From Olsenella uli (lineage in GTDB: Bacteria; Actinomycetota; Coriobacteriia; Coriobacteriales; Atopobiaceae): a DNA stretch of 64,000 nt. The stretch spans positions 37,914 through 101,913 of the forward strand of contig NZ_JACJJK010000009.1 in assembly GCF_016899935.1 (NCBI RefSeq), read 5' to 3'. Below, in pieces: positions 19,295 to 27,995 of this stretch. Each line of letters starts with the position of its first letter. Positions within the stretch are counted from its first letter, which is position 1. Position numbers and translations under genes: made by a program. The notes under the pieces are model-generated. The model searched no databases, was not told the DNA's origin, and was given only the letters and a program-made list of their open reading frames with translations.

Positions 19295-19729
19295 ATGACA
19301 CGCAGCAGCTACGCAGCACCCTGTTTTGACGGAACCGCCGCGCTCAAGGAGCGCACGCGACCCAGCCTCGTGCTCATCGAGGGCGGTCGCGGCGCCGCCG
19401 ACGCGCTGGCCGCGCGCCCGCTCTCCCTGCGCCAGTCGCTCCTCTTCGTGCTGCTCGGGGTCCTTCTCGTCGGCGCCCTGTGCGCGGCCTCGGCCCTCGT
19501 CGACGACTGGTCGCGCGCCTCCGTTGCGGCCTCGATCGACGACCTTCCCGAGCGGGAGCTCGTCGCGCGTGACGGGGACTCGCTCTGGTCGATCGCCGAG
19601 TCCGTCGACGTGCCCGGCGTCGCCACCTCCGATGTCGTGAGCTGGATCTCCGAGCGCAACGGCCTTTCGGACGCCCTGCTGCTGTCCGGGCAGCGCCTCG
19701 TCGTCCCGGGCGATGCCGTCACGGGCTAG
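19295..19729 (+). CDS. LysM membrane protein, probable SOS cell-division inhibitor
   Basis: 144 aa. Cytoplasmic N-terminus (1-46), single transmembrane segment at about 48-70, then an extracytoplasmic LysM domain at about 89-138 (DGDSLWSIAESV ... LLLSGQRLVVP). The layout (short tail, one helix, LysM) and the divergent position to lexA match Bacillus YneA and actinobacterial DivS/ChiZ-type proteins, which block division during DNA damage. The ATG follows AAAGGGGA; LexA boxes overlap its promoter. Sequence identity to those proteins is low, so the role rests on context and architecture. Confidence 0.8.
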   Translation: MTRSSYAAPCFDGTAALKERTRPSLVLIEGGRGAADALAARPLSLRQSLLFVLLGVLLVGALCAASALVDDWSRASVAASIDDLPERELVARDGDSLWSIAESVDVPGVATSDVVSWISERNGLSDALLLSGQRLVVPGDAVTG

Positions 19730-19822
19730 GAGCTCTTTCCAGTTGGTTTCGGGTCGCGGCCCGATCGCCAAATTTGTGCGTTTTGTGATAACGTTTCCTC
19801 TGCTGTCGGTAGAGGAGGTTCG

Positions 19823-20272
19823 ATGCGCTGTCCCAGATGCGGCTGCGAGGAGTCGAAGGTCGTCGACTCGCGCCCCTCGGAGAACAACGATGCGATTCGT
19901 CGCCGCAGGGAGTGCTCTGGCTGCGGCTTCCGGTTCACGACGTACGAGCGGTGCGAGGAGATGCCCATCGTCGTCGTGAAGCGCGACGGCCACAAGGAGC
20001 CGTTCGACCGCCAGAAGCTCATGCGCGGCCTGCTGACGGCGACCGTCAAGCGCGACCTGCCGGTCTCGACGCTCTCCGCGCTCATCGACGACATCGAGGC
20101 GAGTCTGCGCGACTCGGGAACGATGGAGGTCTCCTCCGTCGACCTGGGGAGCATGGTCCTGAAGCGGCTCATCTCCGTCGACAAGGTCGCCTACGTGCGC
20201 TTTGCCTCCGTCTACCGCGACTTCAAGGACGTCGACGAGTTCAGCGAGGAGCTGAGGAGCCTCAATGACTGA
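19823..20272 (+). CDS. nrdR: Transcriptional repressor NrdR
   Basis: 149 aa, usual length. Represses ribonucleotide reductase genes according to the ATP/dATP level. The zinc ribbon has Cys3, Cys6, Cys31 and Cys34 (MRCPRC, CSGC), followed by an ATP-cone ([17 protein letters not shown]). AGGAGG precedes the ATG. No reductase gene is in the window. It overlaps dut by 8 nt, linking dNTP control with dUTP removal. Confidence 0.97.
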   Translation: MRCPRCGCEESKVVDSRPSENNDAIRRRRECSGCGFRFTTYERCEEMPIVVVKRDGHKEPFDRQKLMRGLLTATVKRDLPVSTLSALIDDIEASLRDSGTMEVSSVDLGSMVLKRLISVDKVAYVRFASVYRDFKDVDEFSEELRSLND

Positions 20273-20711
20273 AGACACGGTCTCCCTTCCCATCAAGCGG
20301 CTCGACCCGAGCGTCGAGCTCCCGAGCTACGCCTATGCCGGCGACGCGGGGCTGGACCTCAGGGCCAACGAGGACGTCACCCTCGCCCCGCACGAGCGCC
20401 GTCTCGTCTCCACGGGCCTCGCCGTGGCCATTCCCGAGGGCTACGCCGGCTTCGTGCAGCCGCGCAGCGGCCTCGCCCTGCGCGAGGGCCTCTCCATGGC
20501 CAACACGCCCGGCCTCGTGGACTCCCACTACCGGGGCGAGCTCAAGGTCTGCGCCGTCAACCTCGACGACGCCCGGCCCATCCACATCGAGCGCGGCGAG
20601 CGGATTGCCCAGCTCGTCATCCAGCGCGTTCCCGTGGTCGAGCTCGTGGAGGTCGACGAGCTCGACGAGACGGACCGCGGCTCCGGCGGCTTCGGCTCGA
20701 GCGGCGTCTGA
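20265..20711 (+). CDS. dut: Deoxyuridine 5'-triphosphate nucleotidohydrolase
   Basis: 148 aa trimeric dUTPase. Motif 1 [10 protein letters not shown], motif 2 PRSGLA, motif 3 [13 protein letters not shown] (catalytic Asp), motif 4 [10 protein letters not shown] and the C-terminal Gly-rich motif 5 [10 protein letters not shown] are all present. The start overlaps nrdR. It yields dUMP for thymidylate synthesis and keeps uracil out of DNA. Confidence 0.97.
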   Translation: MTEDTVSLPIKRLDPSVELPSYAYAGDAGLDLRANEDVTLAPHERRLVSTGLAVAIPEGYAGFVQPRSGLALREGLSMANTPGLVDSHYRGELKVCAVNLDDARPIHIERGERIAQLVIQRVPVVELVEVDELDETDRGSGGFGSSGV

Positions 20712-20796
20712 TCGGCTCTTCGCCGCGGCCCAAGCCACCGCGGCATCGCATAGAGGAGCGCCAGTGTACGTACCTACAGAAAGGAATGGCTTTCTC

Positions 20797-22110
20797 ATGG
20801 AACAGTTCTTCAAGACGAAGGAGAGGGGTTCGAGCGTCGGTCAGGAGCTCCGTGCTGGCCTGACCACGTTCCTCGCGATGGCGTACATCATCGCGGTGAA
20901 CCCGTCGCTGCTCGTGGAGGCAGGCATCCCGGCGTCCGCCGCCATCACCTCCACCTGCTTGGGCGCCGGCGTCATGACCATCCTCATGGGCCTCTTCTCC
21001 AACCGCCCGCTCGCTTGCGCGTCCGGTATGGGCATCAACGCGATCTTTGCCTTCACCCTCACCGCCGTGGCGGGTGGCGACTGGCACGCCGCGAGCGCCG
21101 TCGTCTTCGTCGAGGGCATCGCGATCCTCATCCTCGTTCTCTGCGGCCTGCGTGAGGCCATCATGGACGCCATCCCAGTCTCGCTGCGTCACGCCATCTC
21201 CGTCGGCCTTGGACTCTTCATCGCCATGATCGGCCTCAAGGACGGCGGCATCATCGTTCCCGACGAGTCCACAATGGTCGCCCTTGGTGACGTCTTCAGC
21301 CCCACATTCATTGTCGGGCTGATCTCCATCGTTGCCACCATCGTGCTCTATGCGATGCACGTCAAGGGCGCCCTGCTGCTCGGCATCGTCGTCTCGGTCA
21401 TCTGCGGCATCCCTCTCGGCGTCACCACACTGCCCTCTGGCATCGTCTCCGGTCTCGACTTCTCCTCCTTCGGGGCCCCCTTCCTCACTGATGAGGCGGG
21501 CGTAATGGGCATCGCCAAGGTTGTGACGAACCCGACGCTGCTCGTGCTCGCGTTCTCCCTCATGATGTCCGACTTCTTTGACACCATGGGCACCGCGATG
21601 GCCGTCGCGAAGCAGGGCGAGTTCCTCGAGGAGGACGGACGCGTCAAGGACATCAAACAGATTCTCGTCGTCGACTCCGCCGCCGCTGCGGTGGGCGGCG
21701 TCCTCGGCGCCTCCTCGATCACCACCTTCGTCGAGTCTGCCTCCGGAGCCGCTGACGGCGGCCGTACCGGCCTCACCTCCATCTTCGCCGGTCTCCTCTT
21801 CATTGTCGCTGCGTTCTTCTCGCCGCTTATCTCCATGGTGAACGAGGCAACTACCTGCGGAGCACTCGTGTTCGTTGGCTTCCTCATGATGACCGACGTC
21901 GCCGACATCGACTGGACCGACCTGCTCGAGGGTCTTCCCGCCTTCTTCATCGTGGCCGGCGTGCCCTTCACCTACTCGATCTCCAACGGCATCGGCTTCG
22001 GCTTCATCGCCTACGTGATTGTGGCTGCCGTGACCGGTCAGCTCAAGAAGGTCAAGCCGCTCATGTGGGTCGCGTTCCTCGCCTTCGTCGTGTACTTCCT
22101 CGTGGTCTAG
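20797..22110 (+). CDS. NCS2/AzgA-type purine (guanine/hypoxanthine/adenine) permease
   Basis: 437 aa, 12 or more hydrophobic helices. AzgA-type signatures are the N-terminal RAGLTTFLAMAYIIAVNPSLL and, mid-protein, MSDFFDTMGT and SSITTFVESASGAADGGRTG. It imports purine bases with protons. AAAGGA lies 11 nt before the ATG. Its codon use is slightly less GC-rich than its neighbours. No purine riboswitch is visible in the 85-nt leader. A strong terminator follows. Confidence 0.88.
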   Translation: MEQFFKTKERGSSVGQELRAGLTTFLAMAYIIAVNPSLLVEAGIPASAAITSTCLGAGVMTILMGLFSNRPLACASGMGINAIFAFTLTAVAGGDWHAASAVVFVEGIAILILVLCGLREAIMDAIPVSLRHAISVGLGLFIAMIGLKDGGIIVPDESTMVALGDVFSPTFIVGLISIVATIVLYAMHVKGALLLGIVVSVICGIPLGVTTLPSGIVSGLDFSSFGAPFLTDEAGVMGIAKVVTNPTLLVLAFSLMMSDFFDTMGTAMAVAKQGEFLEEDGRVKDIKQILVVDSAAAAVGGVLGASSITTFVESASGAADGGRTGLTSIFAGLLFIVAAFFSPLISMVNEATTCGALVFVGFLMMTDVADIDWTDLLEGLPAFFIVAGVPFTYSISNGIGFGFIAYVIVAAVTGQLKKVKPLMWVAFLAFVVYFLVV

Positions 22111-22121
22111 CGCGAGTCCTT

Positions 22122-22150
22122 GGCCCGGACGTCTCATGTCCGGGCCTTTT
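22122..22150 (+). terminator. Rho-independent terminator after purine permease
   Basis: Perfect 9-bp stem GGCCCGGAC / GTCCGGGCC with a 7-nt loop, followed by TTTT. Confidence 0.85.
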
Positions 22151-22183
22151 CTATCCGTAGCCCCTACGAAGGGAGCGTGATAC

Positions 22184-23446
22184 ATGAGCGCGCACGAGCG
22201 TGAGATCATCGGGGTGGACGACCGCGTGTCCGTCGGCCGTGCCATCCCGCTCGGCATCCAGCACATGATGTCCATGTTCGGCTCGACGGTCCTGGTCCCG
22301 GTGCTGACGGGGCTCAACCCCAACGTCGCCATCATGTGCTCGGGCATCGGCACGATCTGCTACCTGCTGGTCACGAGGAACAAGATTCCGAGCTACCTCG
22401 GCAGCTCCTTCGCCTTCATCAGCCCCATCCTCGCGGTCGGGGCCACGCAGGGCCTTGACGCGGCCATGTCCGGCGTCGTGGTGGCCGGTCTCGTCTTCCT
22501 GGCCGTCTCCGGCATCATCCGGCTCGTCGGCACCGGCTGGCTCGACCGGCTGCTCCCACCGGTCCTCGTGGCCTCCGTCATGGTGGTCATCGGCGTGGGT
22601 CTCGCCGCCACCGCGGCCGACATGGCGTTCATGACCGACCTGCCCGACGGCACGAGCGCCTTCTACGGCACCGGCGCTATCGTGGCCTTCATCACGCTGG
22701 CGGCCGCGGTGGTCTTCTCCAGCCTTGGCGGCATCGTCGGGACCGTGCCCGTCCTTCTCGCCATCATCGTGGGCTACCTCGTCTCGCTCGCGCTCGGCCT
22801 CGTGGACTTCACGCCCGTTGCCGAGGCGGCCTGGATCGGCCTGCCGCAGATCTCCATGCCGCGGTTTGACCCGGGTGCGATCGCGCTCGTGGCGCCGGTC
22901 GCCGTGGTCGTGGTGATCGAGCACATTGGCCACCTGCTCGCCGTCGGCGAGATCGTGGGCAAAGATTACCGCGAGATGCTGCCGCGCTCGCTCGCCGGCG
23001 ACGGCATCTCCACCGTCATCTCCGGCTTCCTCGGCGGCCCCCCGACCACGACGTACGCGGAGAACATCGGTGTCATGAGCGTGACGCGCGTCTACTCCAC
23101 GCAGATCTTCTGGTACGCGGCCGGCTTCGCCCTCGTGGTGGGCGGCTTCTGCCCCAAGCTCGCGGCGCTCATCCAGTCCATCCCGAGCCCGGTCATGGGC
23201 GGCGTGAGCCTGCTGCTCTTCGGCCTCATCGCCTCCAACGGCCTGCGCATGCTTGTCTCCAACCAGGTGGACTTTGACGTCAACCGCAACCTCATGATCG
23301 CCTCGGTGGTCATCATCCTCGGCGTCGGCATGGAGACCTCCGGCATCTCGATCCCCATTGGCGACTACACGCTGCCGGGCATGGCCACCTCCACGCTCGT
23401 GGGCATCCTGATGAACCTGATCCTCCCGCGCCCGAAAGATGCCTAA
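22184..23446 (+). CDS. uraA: NCS2 family uracil permease (UraA-like)
   Basis: 420 aa, 12-14 hydrophobic helices. Signatures are AIPLGIQHMMSMFGSTVLVP near the N-terminus, VVVIEHIGHLLAVGEI, and GGPPTTTYAENIGVMSVTRVYS, the NCS2 uracil/xanthine motif with the key Glu. It probably takes up uracil by proton symport; xanthine is less likely. GAAGGGA precedes the ATG. The last codons GAT GCC TAA run into a palindromic repeat. Confidence 0.88.
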   Translation: MSAHEREIIGVDDRVSVGRAIPLGIQHMMSMFGSTVLVPVLTGLNPNVAIMCSGIGTICYLLVTRNKIPSYLGSSFAFISPILAVGATQGLDAAMSGVVVAGLVFLAVSGIIRLVGTGWLDRLLPPVLVASVMVVIGVGLAATAADMAFMTDLPDGTSAFYGTGAIVAFITLAAAVVFSSLGGIVGTVPVLLAIIVGYLVSLALGLVDFTPVAEAAWIGLPQISMPRFDPGAIALVAPVAVVVVIEHIGHLLAVGEIVGKDYREMLPRSLAGDGISTVISGFLGGPPTTTYAENIGVMSVTRVYSTQIFWYAAGFALVVGGFCPKLAALIQSIPSPVMGGVSLLLFGLIASNGLRMLVSNQVDFDVNRNLMIASVVIILGVGMETSGISIPIGDYTLPGMATSTLVGILMNLILPRPKDA

Positions 23447-23470
23447 AAGGGGTCAGATCCCTTTTAGGCA
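23440..23470. repeat. Palindromic repeat, copy 1 (TAAAAGGGG family)
   Basis: Arms TGCCTAAAAGGG / CCCTTTTAGGCA around GTCAGAT. Supplies the TAA stop of uraA. Related copies lie at 34046 and 42072. Confidence 0.85.
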
Positions 23471-23476
23471 AGTTGG

Positions 23477-23512
23477 GAGAGGCGATGGCCGATATGATGG
23501 TCATCGCCTCTC
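23477..23512 (+). terminator. Hairpin terminator between uraA and trxB
   Basis: Stem GAGAGGCGATG / CATCGCCTCTC (11 bp) with a 14-nt loop, followed by the AT-rich ATTTATG. A T-run is poor, so termination may be partial. Confidence 0.55.
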
Positions 23513-23559
23513 ATTTATGGGTATGCTGACGTAAAAGACCAGCGAGAGGGGAGCGACCC

Positions 23560-24507
23560 ATGAGCGAGCACATCCACGACCTGATCATCGTCGGCGGCGG
23601 CCCCGCCGGCCTCGCGGCGGCCCTGTACGCGAGCCGCTCGATGCTCGATGCCGTGACCCTCGAGCGCGAGGCCGTGGGCGGGCAGATGATGCTCACGAGC
23701 GAGGTCGACAACTATCCCGGCGTCCCACACGCGAACGCCTTCGACCTGGTCGACGCCATGCGCGCCCAGGCCGAGGAGCTCGGCGCCCGCATCGAGATGG
23801 ACCCCGTGACCTCGATCGAGCGCGACGGGACCGACGGCACCTTCCGCGTCCACGCCGCGACGGGAACTCGACTGGCCAGGGCGGTCGTGGCGGCTCCCGG
23901 CGCGCGTCCCCGCCCGGCCGGCTTTGCGGGGGAGAGCGAGTTCACCGGCAGGGGAGTCTCGTACTGCGCCACCTGTGACGGCATGTTCTACAGGAACAAA
24001 CAGGTGTTCGTGGTCGGCGGCGGAAACTCGGCGGCCGAGGAGGCGCTGTACCTGGCGCGCATCGCTGCCAAGGTGACCGTCGTCGTGCGCAAGGACCACC
24101 TGCGGGCCCAGCGAGCCCTCGTCGAGGAGCTCGAGCAGAACGACAAGGTCGAGCTCAGGCTCCGGACGAGCATAACGTCCGTCTCGGGCGGAGCGCTCCT
24201 GAGCGAGATGACCTTCCGTGACAACGCGACGGGACGCGAGTACACCGAGACGTTCGACGGGGGCTCACGGGGCATCTTCGTCCTGGTCGGGCGCATGCCC
24301 GAGACCGAGGCGCTGGGCGGTCTCGTGCGCCTCGACGAGGCGGGCTACGTCGTGACCGACGACCGGATGGCCACCGAGACCCCGGGGCTCTTCGTCGCGG
24401 GCGACGCGCGGAGCAAGCCGCTCAGGCAGATCGTGACGGCTGCAGCGGACGGCGCCGTGGCCGCGACGAGCGCGGCGGCGTACCTCGGCCTGCCGGTCGA
24501 GGGCTGA
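23560..24507 (+). CDS. trxB: Thioredoxin reductase-like FAD protein
   Basis: 315 aa. Two Rossmann motifs: GGGPAGLAAALYASR (FAD) near residue 13 and GGGNSAAEEALYLA (NADPH). Redox-active CATC lies at residues 136-139. VAGDARSKPLRQIVTAAADG closes the FAD site. Thioredoxin reductase is most likely; ferredoxin-dependent reductases and AhpF-like proteins share this fold, and no thioredoxin gene is adjacent. AGAGGGGAG precedes the ATG. Confidence 0.85.
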   Translation: MSEHIHDLIIVGGGPAGLAAALYASRSMLDAVTLEREAVGGQMMLTSEVDNYPGVPHANAFDLVDAMRAQAEELGARIEMDPVTSIERDGTDGTFRVHAATGTRLARAVVAAPGARPRPAGFAGESEFTGRGVSYCATCDGMFYRNKQVFVVGGGNSAAEEALYLARIAAKVTVVVRKDHLRAQRALVEELEQNDKVELRLRTSITSVSGGALLSEMTFRDNATGREYTETFDGGSRGIFVLVGRMPETEALGGLVRLDEAGYVVTDDRMATETPGLFVAGDARSKPLRQIVTAAADGAVAATSAAAYLGLPVEG

Positions 24508-24621
24508 CGGACGAACCCAAACCTGAGCCAACTTCGTTTCCAGAAAACCGTGATAATATATCTTATGTAAAGTAGAGAGTGACGATAAAAACGATCATGC
24601 GTCGGCCCGTCCTCCCCATCG
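24508..24621. other. AT-rich gap between convergent trxB and ClC genes
   Basis: About 114 nt. The stretch 24540-24600 is far richer in A+T than its surroundings (TGATAATATATC and GATAAAAACG). No clear hairpin, ORF or promoter pair could be assigned. Confidence 0.4.
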
Positions 24622-26214
24622 TCAGGGGCGGACGCGCGGCTCGCACATCAGGGACAGCTTGAGTCGGGCATCCTCGAGCGCGCCGGCGCTGACGATGAAG
24701 AGCAGCTCGTCGCCAGCCATGAGCCTCGTTGCCCCCGTCGGGACGATCTGCGACCCCGCGCGCTCGACCGTGAGGACGCGCACCCCGTCGGGCCAGGGCA
24801 CGTCGCGCACCGCGACGCCCTCGAGCCGGCTTCCCGCGCCCACGCGCACGGTGCCGAGGTCCTTCTCGGTACCCTCGAGGCCGCTCACGGCCGAGTCGTG
24901 CTCCGCGGTCCCTGGGAGCGCGGCGAGCAGGTGCTCGTAGAACGCGTCCGTGCTGGTGAGGCTCGAGGTGACGTACGCCAGGACGGAGACGATTGAGACG
25001 GCCAGAAGCGCGTCGAGGGAGCCCGTGAGCTCGAAGACCAGGACCACCGCCGTCACGGGCGCGCGGACGACCCCGGCGAAGAGCCCCGCGACCCCGAGCG
25101 CGATGAAGTTGGGCAGGTAGGTCGCAGGGAGCCCCAGCGCCCCGCCTGCGGCGGCAAAGAGCGCGCCCACGAGCGCCCCGAGGACGACCAGCGGGAAGAG
25201 CGTGCCCCCCGGCGCCCCCGAGCCAAAGCAGAGGGTCGTGAAGGCGTACTTTCCGAGCAGCAGCGCCAGCAGCGTGGCGACCGAGGGCAGGACGGGCTCC
25301 TGGAGGAGCTCCACGATCGCGTCTCCCCCGCACATGAGCTCCGGCCACGCGAACGCGGCGACGCCGGCCAGGATGAACGGGACGACGAGGCGCAGCCTTG
25401 GTCGCCGGGGAAACGCCCGCTCGTAGAGCCTCTGCACCGCGAACATGCCCCGGTTGTGGAGCGCGCCAATCAGGCCGCAGGCGACCCCGAGCGCGACGAC
25501 GAGCGCGTAGTCCGCGTGCGGCAGGTCGCGCACGAAGACGAGGCTCACGACCGGCTCGATGCCCACGACCTGCGACGAGATAAAGTCGGAGACGACGGCC
25601 GAACACATGACGGAGATGATGAGCGGCGCCGTGAACTCCTTGTGGATCTCCTCGAGGGCAAAGAGGACGCCGGTGAGCGGCGCGTGGAAGGCGGCGGACA
25701 TGCCGGCAGCCGCGCCGCAGGTCACGAGCAGCCGCTCCTCTCCCCTCCTGCGGTGCAGGAGCCGTGCGACCCCCTTCCCTGACATGCCGCCGAGCTGCAC
25801 GGAGGGGCCTTCTCGCCCCATCGAGAGACCGGACAGCGTGAGCAGCGAGCCCTCAGCGAACTTGGCCGGGATCACGCGCGCCCACGGGGCGTCCATCCTG
25901 TCGAGCACCTCGGCGTCCACCTGCGGGATGCCGGAGCCGGACGTGGCGGGCTCCCACCTGATGAGGGCGGAGACGACGAGCGCCATGAGGGCGAGAAGGG
26001 CGAACCAGCCGGCCATGAGCAGGGGGTCCCCGGACGCTCGGCCCGTGACGTCGCGCAGCAGGCCCTCGGCCGAGGCGAGCGTCAGGCGGTAGAGCGCGAC
26101 GATGGCGCCGCCAACGAGGCCGACCAGGGCCCCCTCGCCCACGAGGCTGACCTGGAAGCGGCGCGAGAGGCGCCGCTCGACGGGGGCCGCCGCGCCGTCT
26201 CCGGCCGCTGCCAT
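24622..26214 (-). CDS. ClC family chloride channel/antiporter with C-terminal RCK-C domain
   Basis: 530 aa membrane protein. ClC selectivity motifs are GSGIPQV, GREGPSVQLG (with the gating Glu) and GAPGGTLFP; the second glutamate of proton-coupled members is in LFALEEIHKEF. This favours a Cl-/H+ antiporter. Residues 450-530 form a TrkA-C/RCK-C-like ligand domain (LEGVAVRDVPWPDG). It is the last gene of an operon with apt and the MerR and FHA genes, an unexplained association. Confidence 0.9.
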   Translation of the reverse strand: MAAAGDGAAAPVERRLSRRFQVSLVGEGALVGLVGGAIVALYRLTLASAEGLLRDVTGRASGDPLLMAGWFALLALMALVVSALIRWEPATSGSGIPQVDAEVLDRMDAPWARVIPAKFAEGSLLTLSGLSMGREGPSVQLGGMSGKGVARLLHRRRGEERLLVTCGAAAGMSAAFHAPLTGVLFALEEIHKEFTAPLIISVMCSAVVSDFISSQVVGIEPVVSLVFVRDLPHADYALVVALGVACGLIGALHNRGMFAVQRLYERAFPRRPRLRLVVPFILAGVAAFAWPELMCGGDAIVELLQEPVLPSVATLLALLLGKYAFTTLCFGSGAPGGTLFPLVVLGALVGALFAAAGGALGLPATYLPNFIALGVAGLFAGVVRAPVTAVVLVFELTGSLDALLAVSIVSVLAYVTSSLTSTDAFYEHLLAALPGTAEHDSAVSGLEGTEKDLGTVRVGAGSRLEGVAVRDVPWPDGVRVLTVERAGSQIVPTGATRLMAGDELLFIVSAGALEDARLKLSLMCEPRVRP

Positions 26215-26223
26215 CCGGCTCGC

Positions 26224-26757
26224 CTACCTGACCTTGACGAGCGTGAAGACCTCCTGCGGGTACTCCTCGGCAATCACGTCGCGGGGGTTCAGGAAGCAGA
26301 GCTCGAGGATGAAGGAGAAGCCGGCGACGGAAGCCCCCGACTGCTCGACGAGCTGGGCGGTCGCCACGGCGGTGCCACCCGTGGCCACGAGGTCGTCGAC
26401 GATGAGCACGCGGTCGTCGCTCGTGAGCGCGTCGCGGTGGATCTGGAGCTCGTCGGTCCCGTACTCGAGCGAGTAGGACTGGGAGTAGACCTCGCGCGGG
26501 AGCTTGCCGGGCTTGCGGGCGGGCACGAATCCGCAGCCGAGCCGGTAGGCGACCGGCGCGCCGACGAGAAACCCGCGCGCCTCGGCGCCCACGACCTTGG
26601 TGACGCCCGTGTCGGCAAAGTGGTCGCAGATCGCGTCGACCACGGCGCGCAGCGCCTCCGCGTCGTCGAAGAGCGGCGTGATGTCCTTGAAGACAACGCC
26701 GGGCTCGGGGTAGTCCGGGATGTCGATGATCTTGCTCTCGAAGTCGTAGTCAGCCAT
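26224..26757 (-). CDS. apt: Adenine phosphoribosyltransferase
   Basis: 177 aa. Converts adenine and PRPP to AMP. N-terminal IIDIPDYPEPGVVFKDITPL and the PRPP loop VLIVDDLVATGGTA are diagnostic, and length is typical. It lies 14 nt after the MerR stop and 9 nt before the ClC start. It would use purines imported by the permease at 20797. Confidence 0.96.
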   Translation of the reverse strand: MADYDFESKIIDIPDYPEPGVVFKDITPLFDDAEALRAVVDAICDHFADTGVTKVVGAEARGFLVGAPVAYRLGCGFVPARKPGKLPREVYSQSYSLEYGTDELQIHRDALTSDDRVLIVDDLVATGGTAVATAQLVEQSGASVAGFSFILELCFLNPRDVIAEEYPQEVFTLVKVR

Positions 26758-26771
26758 GATGCTCCCTGGTG

Positions 26772-27530
26772 CTATGCGGAGGCCTTGGGGTCCCCGCCCT
26801 TGAACGGCTTGGCGACGCGGCGGGCGATGAGCTCGTCGCGCACGGTGTTGGTGAGGCCGAGCATGCGCGAGAACGCCTGCTCGTAGCGCGCGCGGGCCGC
26901 CTCCGTGTCCTCGATCTCCACGCCGCCCGCCTTGGCGGCGAAGACGACGAGGGCCTGCTCGAACATAGAGGACTCCCGGTTGGCGGCGATGACGTACTGG
27001 CGCAGGTTCTTGGGGCCGATGCCGAAGTGACGCAGCTCGTCACAGACGCGGATCAGCGGGAAGTCGCGCCCGTCCACGAGGTCGCGGCCGTGCGGCGAGC
27101 GCGTGAGCGTGATCACGCCCGCGTCGGAGAGCTGGCGGACGAAGCTCACGGTGACCCCGACGAGCTCGGGGATGCGGTCGATCGGGTGGAGCTTGGAGAG
27201 GTTCTCCTCGTCCTCGGGGGGCAGCGAGATGGCGTCGGCGAGCGTGCCCGAGGCGGCCGCCTCCCCCGACGGCGCCTTGCCCGCGTCCGCCCGCTCGAGC
27301 TCCTCCTTGATGACGGAGAGGGGCAGGAAGCGGTTCTTCTGCAGGTAGAGGATCGTCTCGAGCCGCCGCACGTCGCGCTGCGAGTAGAGGCGGTACCCGC
27401 TCGGCGTGCGCGACGGGTTGAGCAGCCCCTCGTCCTGGAGGTAGCGGACCTTGGAGATCGAGAGGTCGGGGTACTGCTGCTGCAGCTTCTTTACGACCTT
27501 GCCGATGGTCAGGTAGCCGGCATCGGTCAT
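26772..27530 (-). CDS. MerR family regulator, FtsR-like
   Basis: 252 aa. N-terminal MerR winged helix (LTIGKVVKKLQQQYPDLSIS, then RYLQDEGLLNPSRTPSGYRLY), a linker, then a second MerR-like domain (VTVSFVRQLSDAGVITLTRSP). This two-domain layout next to an FHA gene matches mycobacterial Rv1828/FtsR beside GarA. FtsR activates ftsZ in corynebacteria; the target here is unknown. It starts 5 nt after the FHA stop. Confidence 0.8.
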   Translation of the reverse strand: MTDAGYLTIGKVVKKLQQQYPDLSISKVRYLQDEGLLNPSRTPSGYRLYSQRDVRRLETILYLQKNRFLPLSVIKEELERADAGKAPSGEAAASGTLADAISLPPEDEENLSKLHPIDRIPELVGVTVSFVRQLSDAGVITLTRSPHGRDLVDGRDFPLIRVCDELRHFGIGPKNLRQYVIAANRESSMFEQALVVFAAKAGGVEIEDTEAARARYEQAFSRMLGLTNTVRDELIARRVAKPFKGGDPKASA

Positions 27531-27535
27531 GGGGC

Positions 27536-27955
27536 CTACGCCTCGGTGTCGATCCGGCGCGGCCGCGCGTTGGTGTGGAAGACCATGCGGAAGGTGCCGA
27601 TCTGGATCGTCGAGCCGTCCTTGAGGGAGGCGCGGTTCGCGATGGCGCCGTCGACCCAGGTGCCGTTGAGCGAGCCGAGGTCCTCGATCGTGGCGTAGCC
27701 GGACGCGATGTTGCCGAGGTCCATCCGCGCATGGTGCCGCGAGACGGTCATGTCGTTCAGGAAGACGCTGTTGCGCGGGTCGCGTCCGAGCGTGATCTGC
27801 GGGGCGTCGAGCTCGAAGACCTCGCCGATCTGCGGGCCCTTCACGATGGTCAGGGTCGGGTGCACGGGGCGGTGCGCGCCCATGAGGTCGGGAACCGTGG
27901 AGTCGGCGGCCGGCATCCGGAAGATCTCGGTCGCGTCGGCGTTGTTGGTGGGCAT
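27536..27955 (-). CDS. FHA domain protein, GarA-like
   Basis: 139 aa from the ATG with GAGGGGAG upstream. The FHA domain spans about 45-128: GRDP (Gly57-Arg58), VSRHHAR (Ser72-Arg73-His74) and SLNGTWVDG (Asn97-Gly98), all phosphothreonine-binding residues. The short N-terminal tail carries DATEIFRMP, with Thr9 placed like the kinase-target Thr of GarA. GarA phosphorylated by Ser/Thr kinases folds on itself and stops inhibiting 2-oxoglutarate enzymes. The role here is inferred. Confidence 0.82.
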   Translation of the reverse strand: MPTNNADATEIFRMPAADSTVPDLMGAHRPVHPTLTIVKGPQIGEVFELDAPQITLGRDPRNSVFLNDMTVSRHHARMDLGNIASGYATIEDLGSLNGTWVDGAIANRASLKDGSTIQIGTFRMVFHTNARPRRIDTEA

Positions 27956-27995
27956 GTCTCTCCCCTCGTCGTCTATGCCTCTATCATAGCGCGCA

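Noticed and set aside
20712..20796. Purine riboswitch before the purine permease
   Set aside because: No conserved three-way junction or TATA...TAC loops in the 85-nt leader.
24508..24621. Small RNA or promoter in the AT-rich gap
   Set aside because: A GATAAT is present, but no -35 at a usable distance and no terminator hairpin were found.
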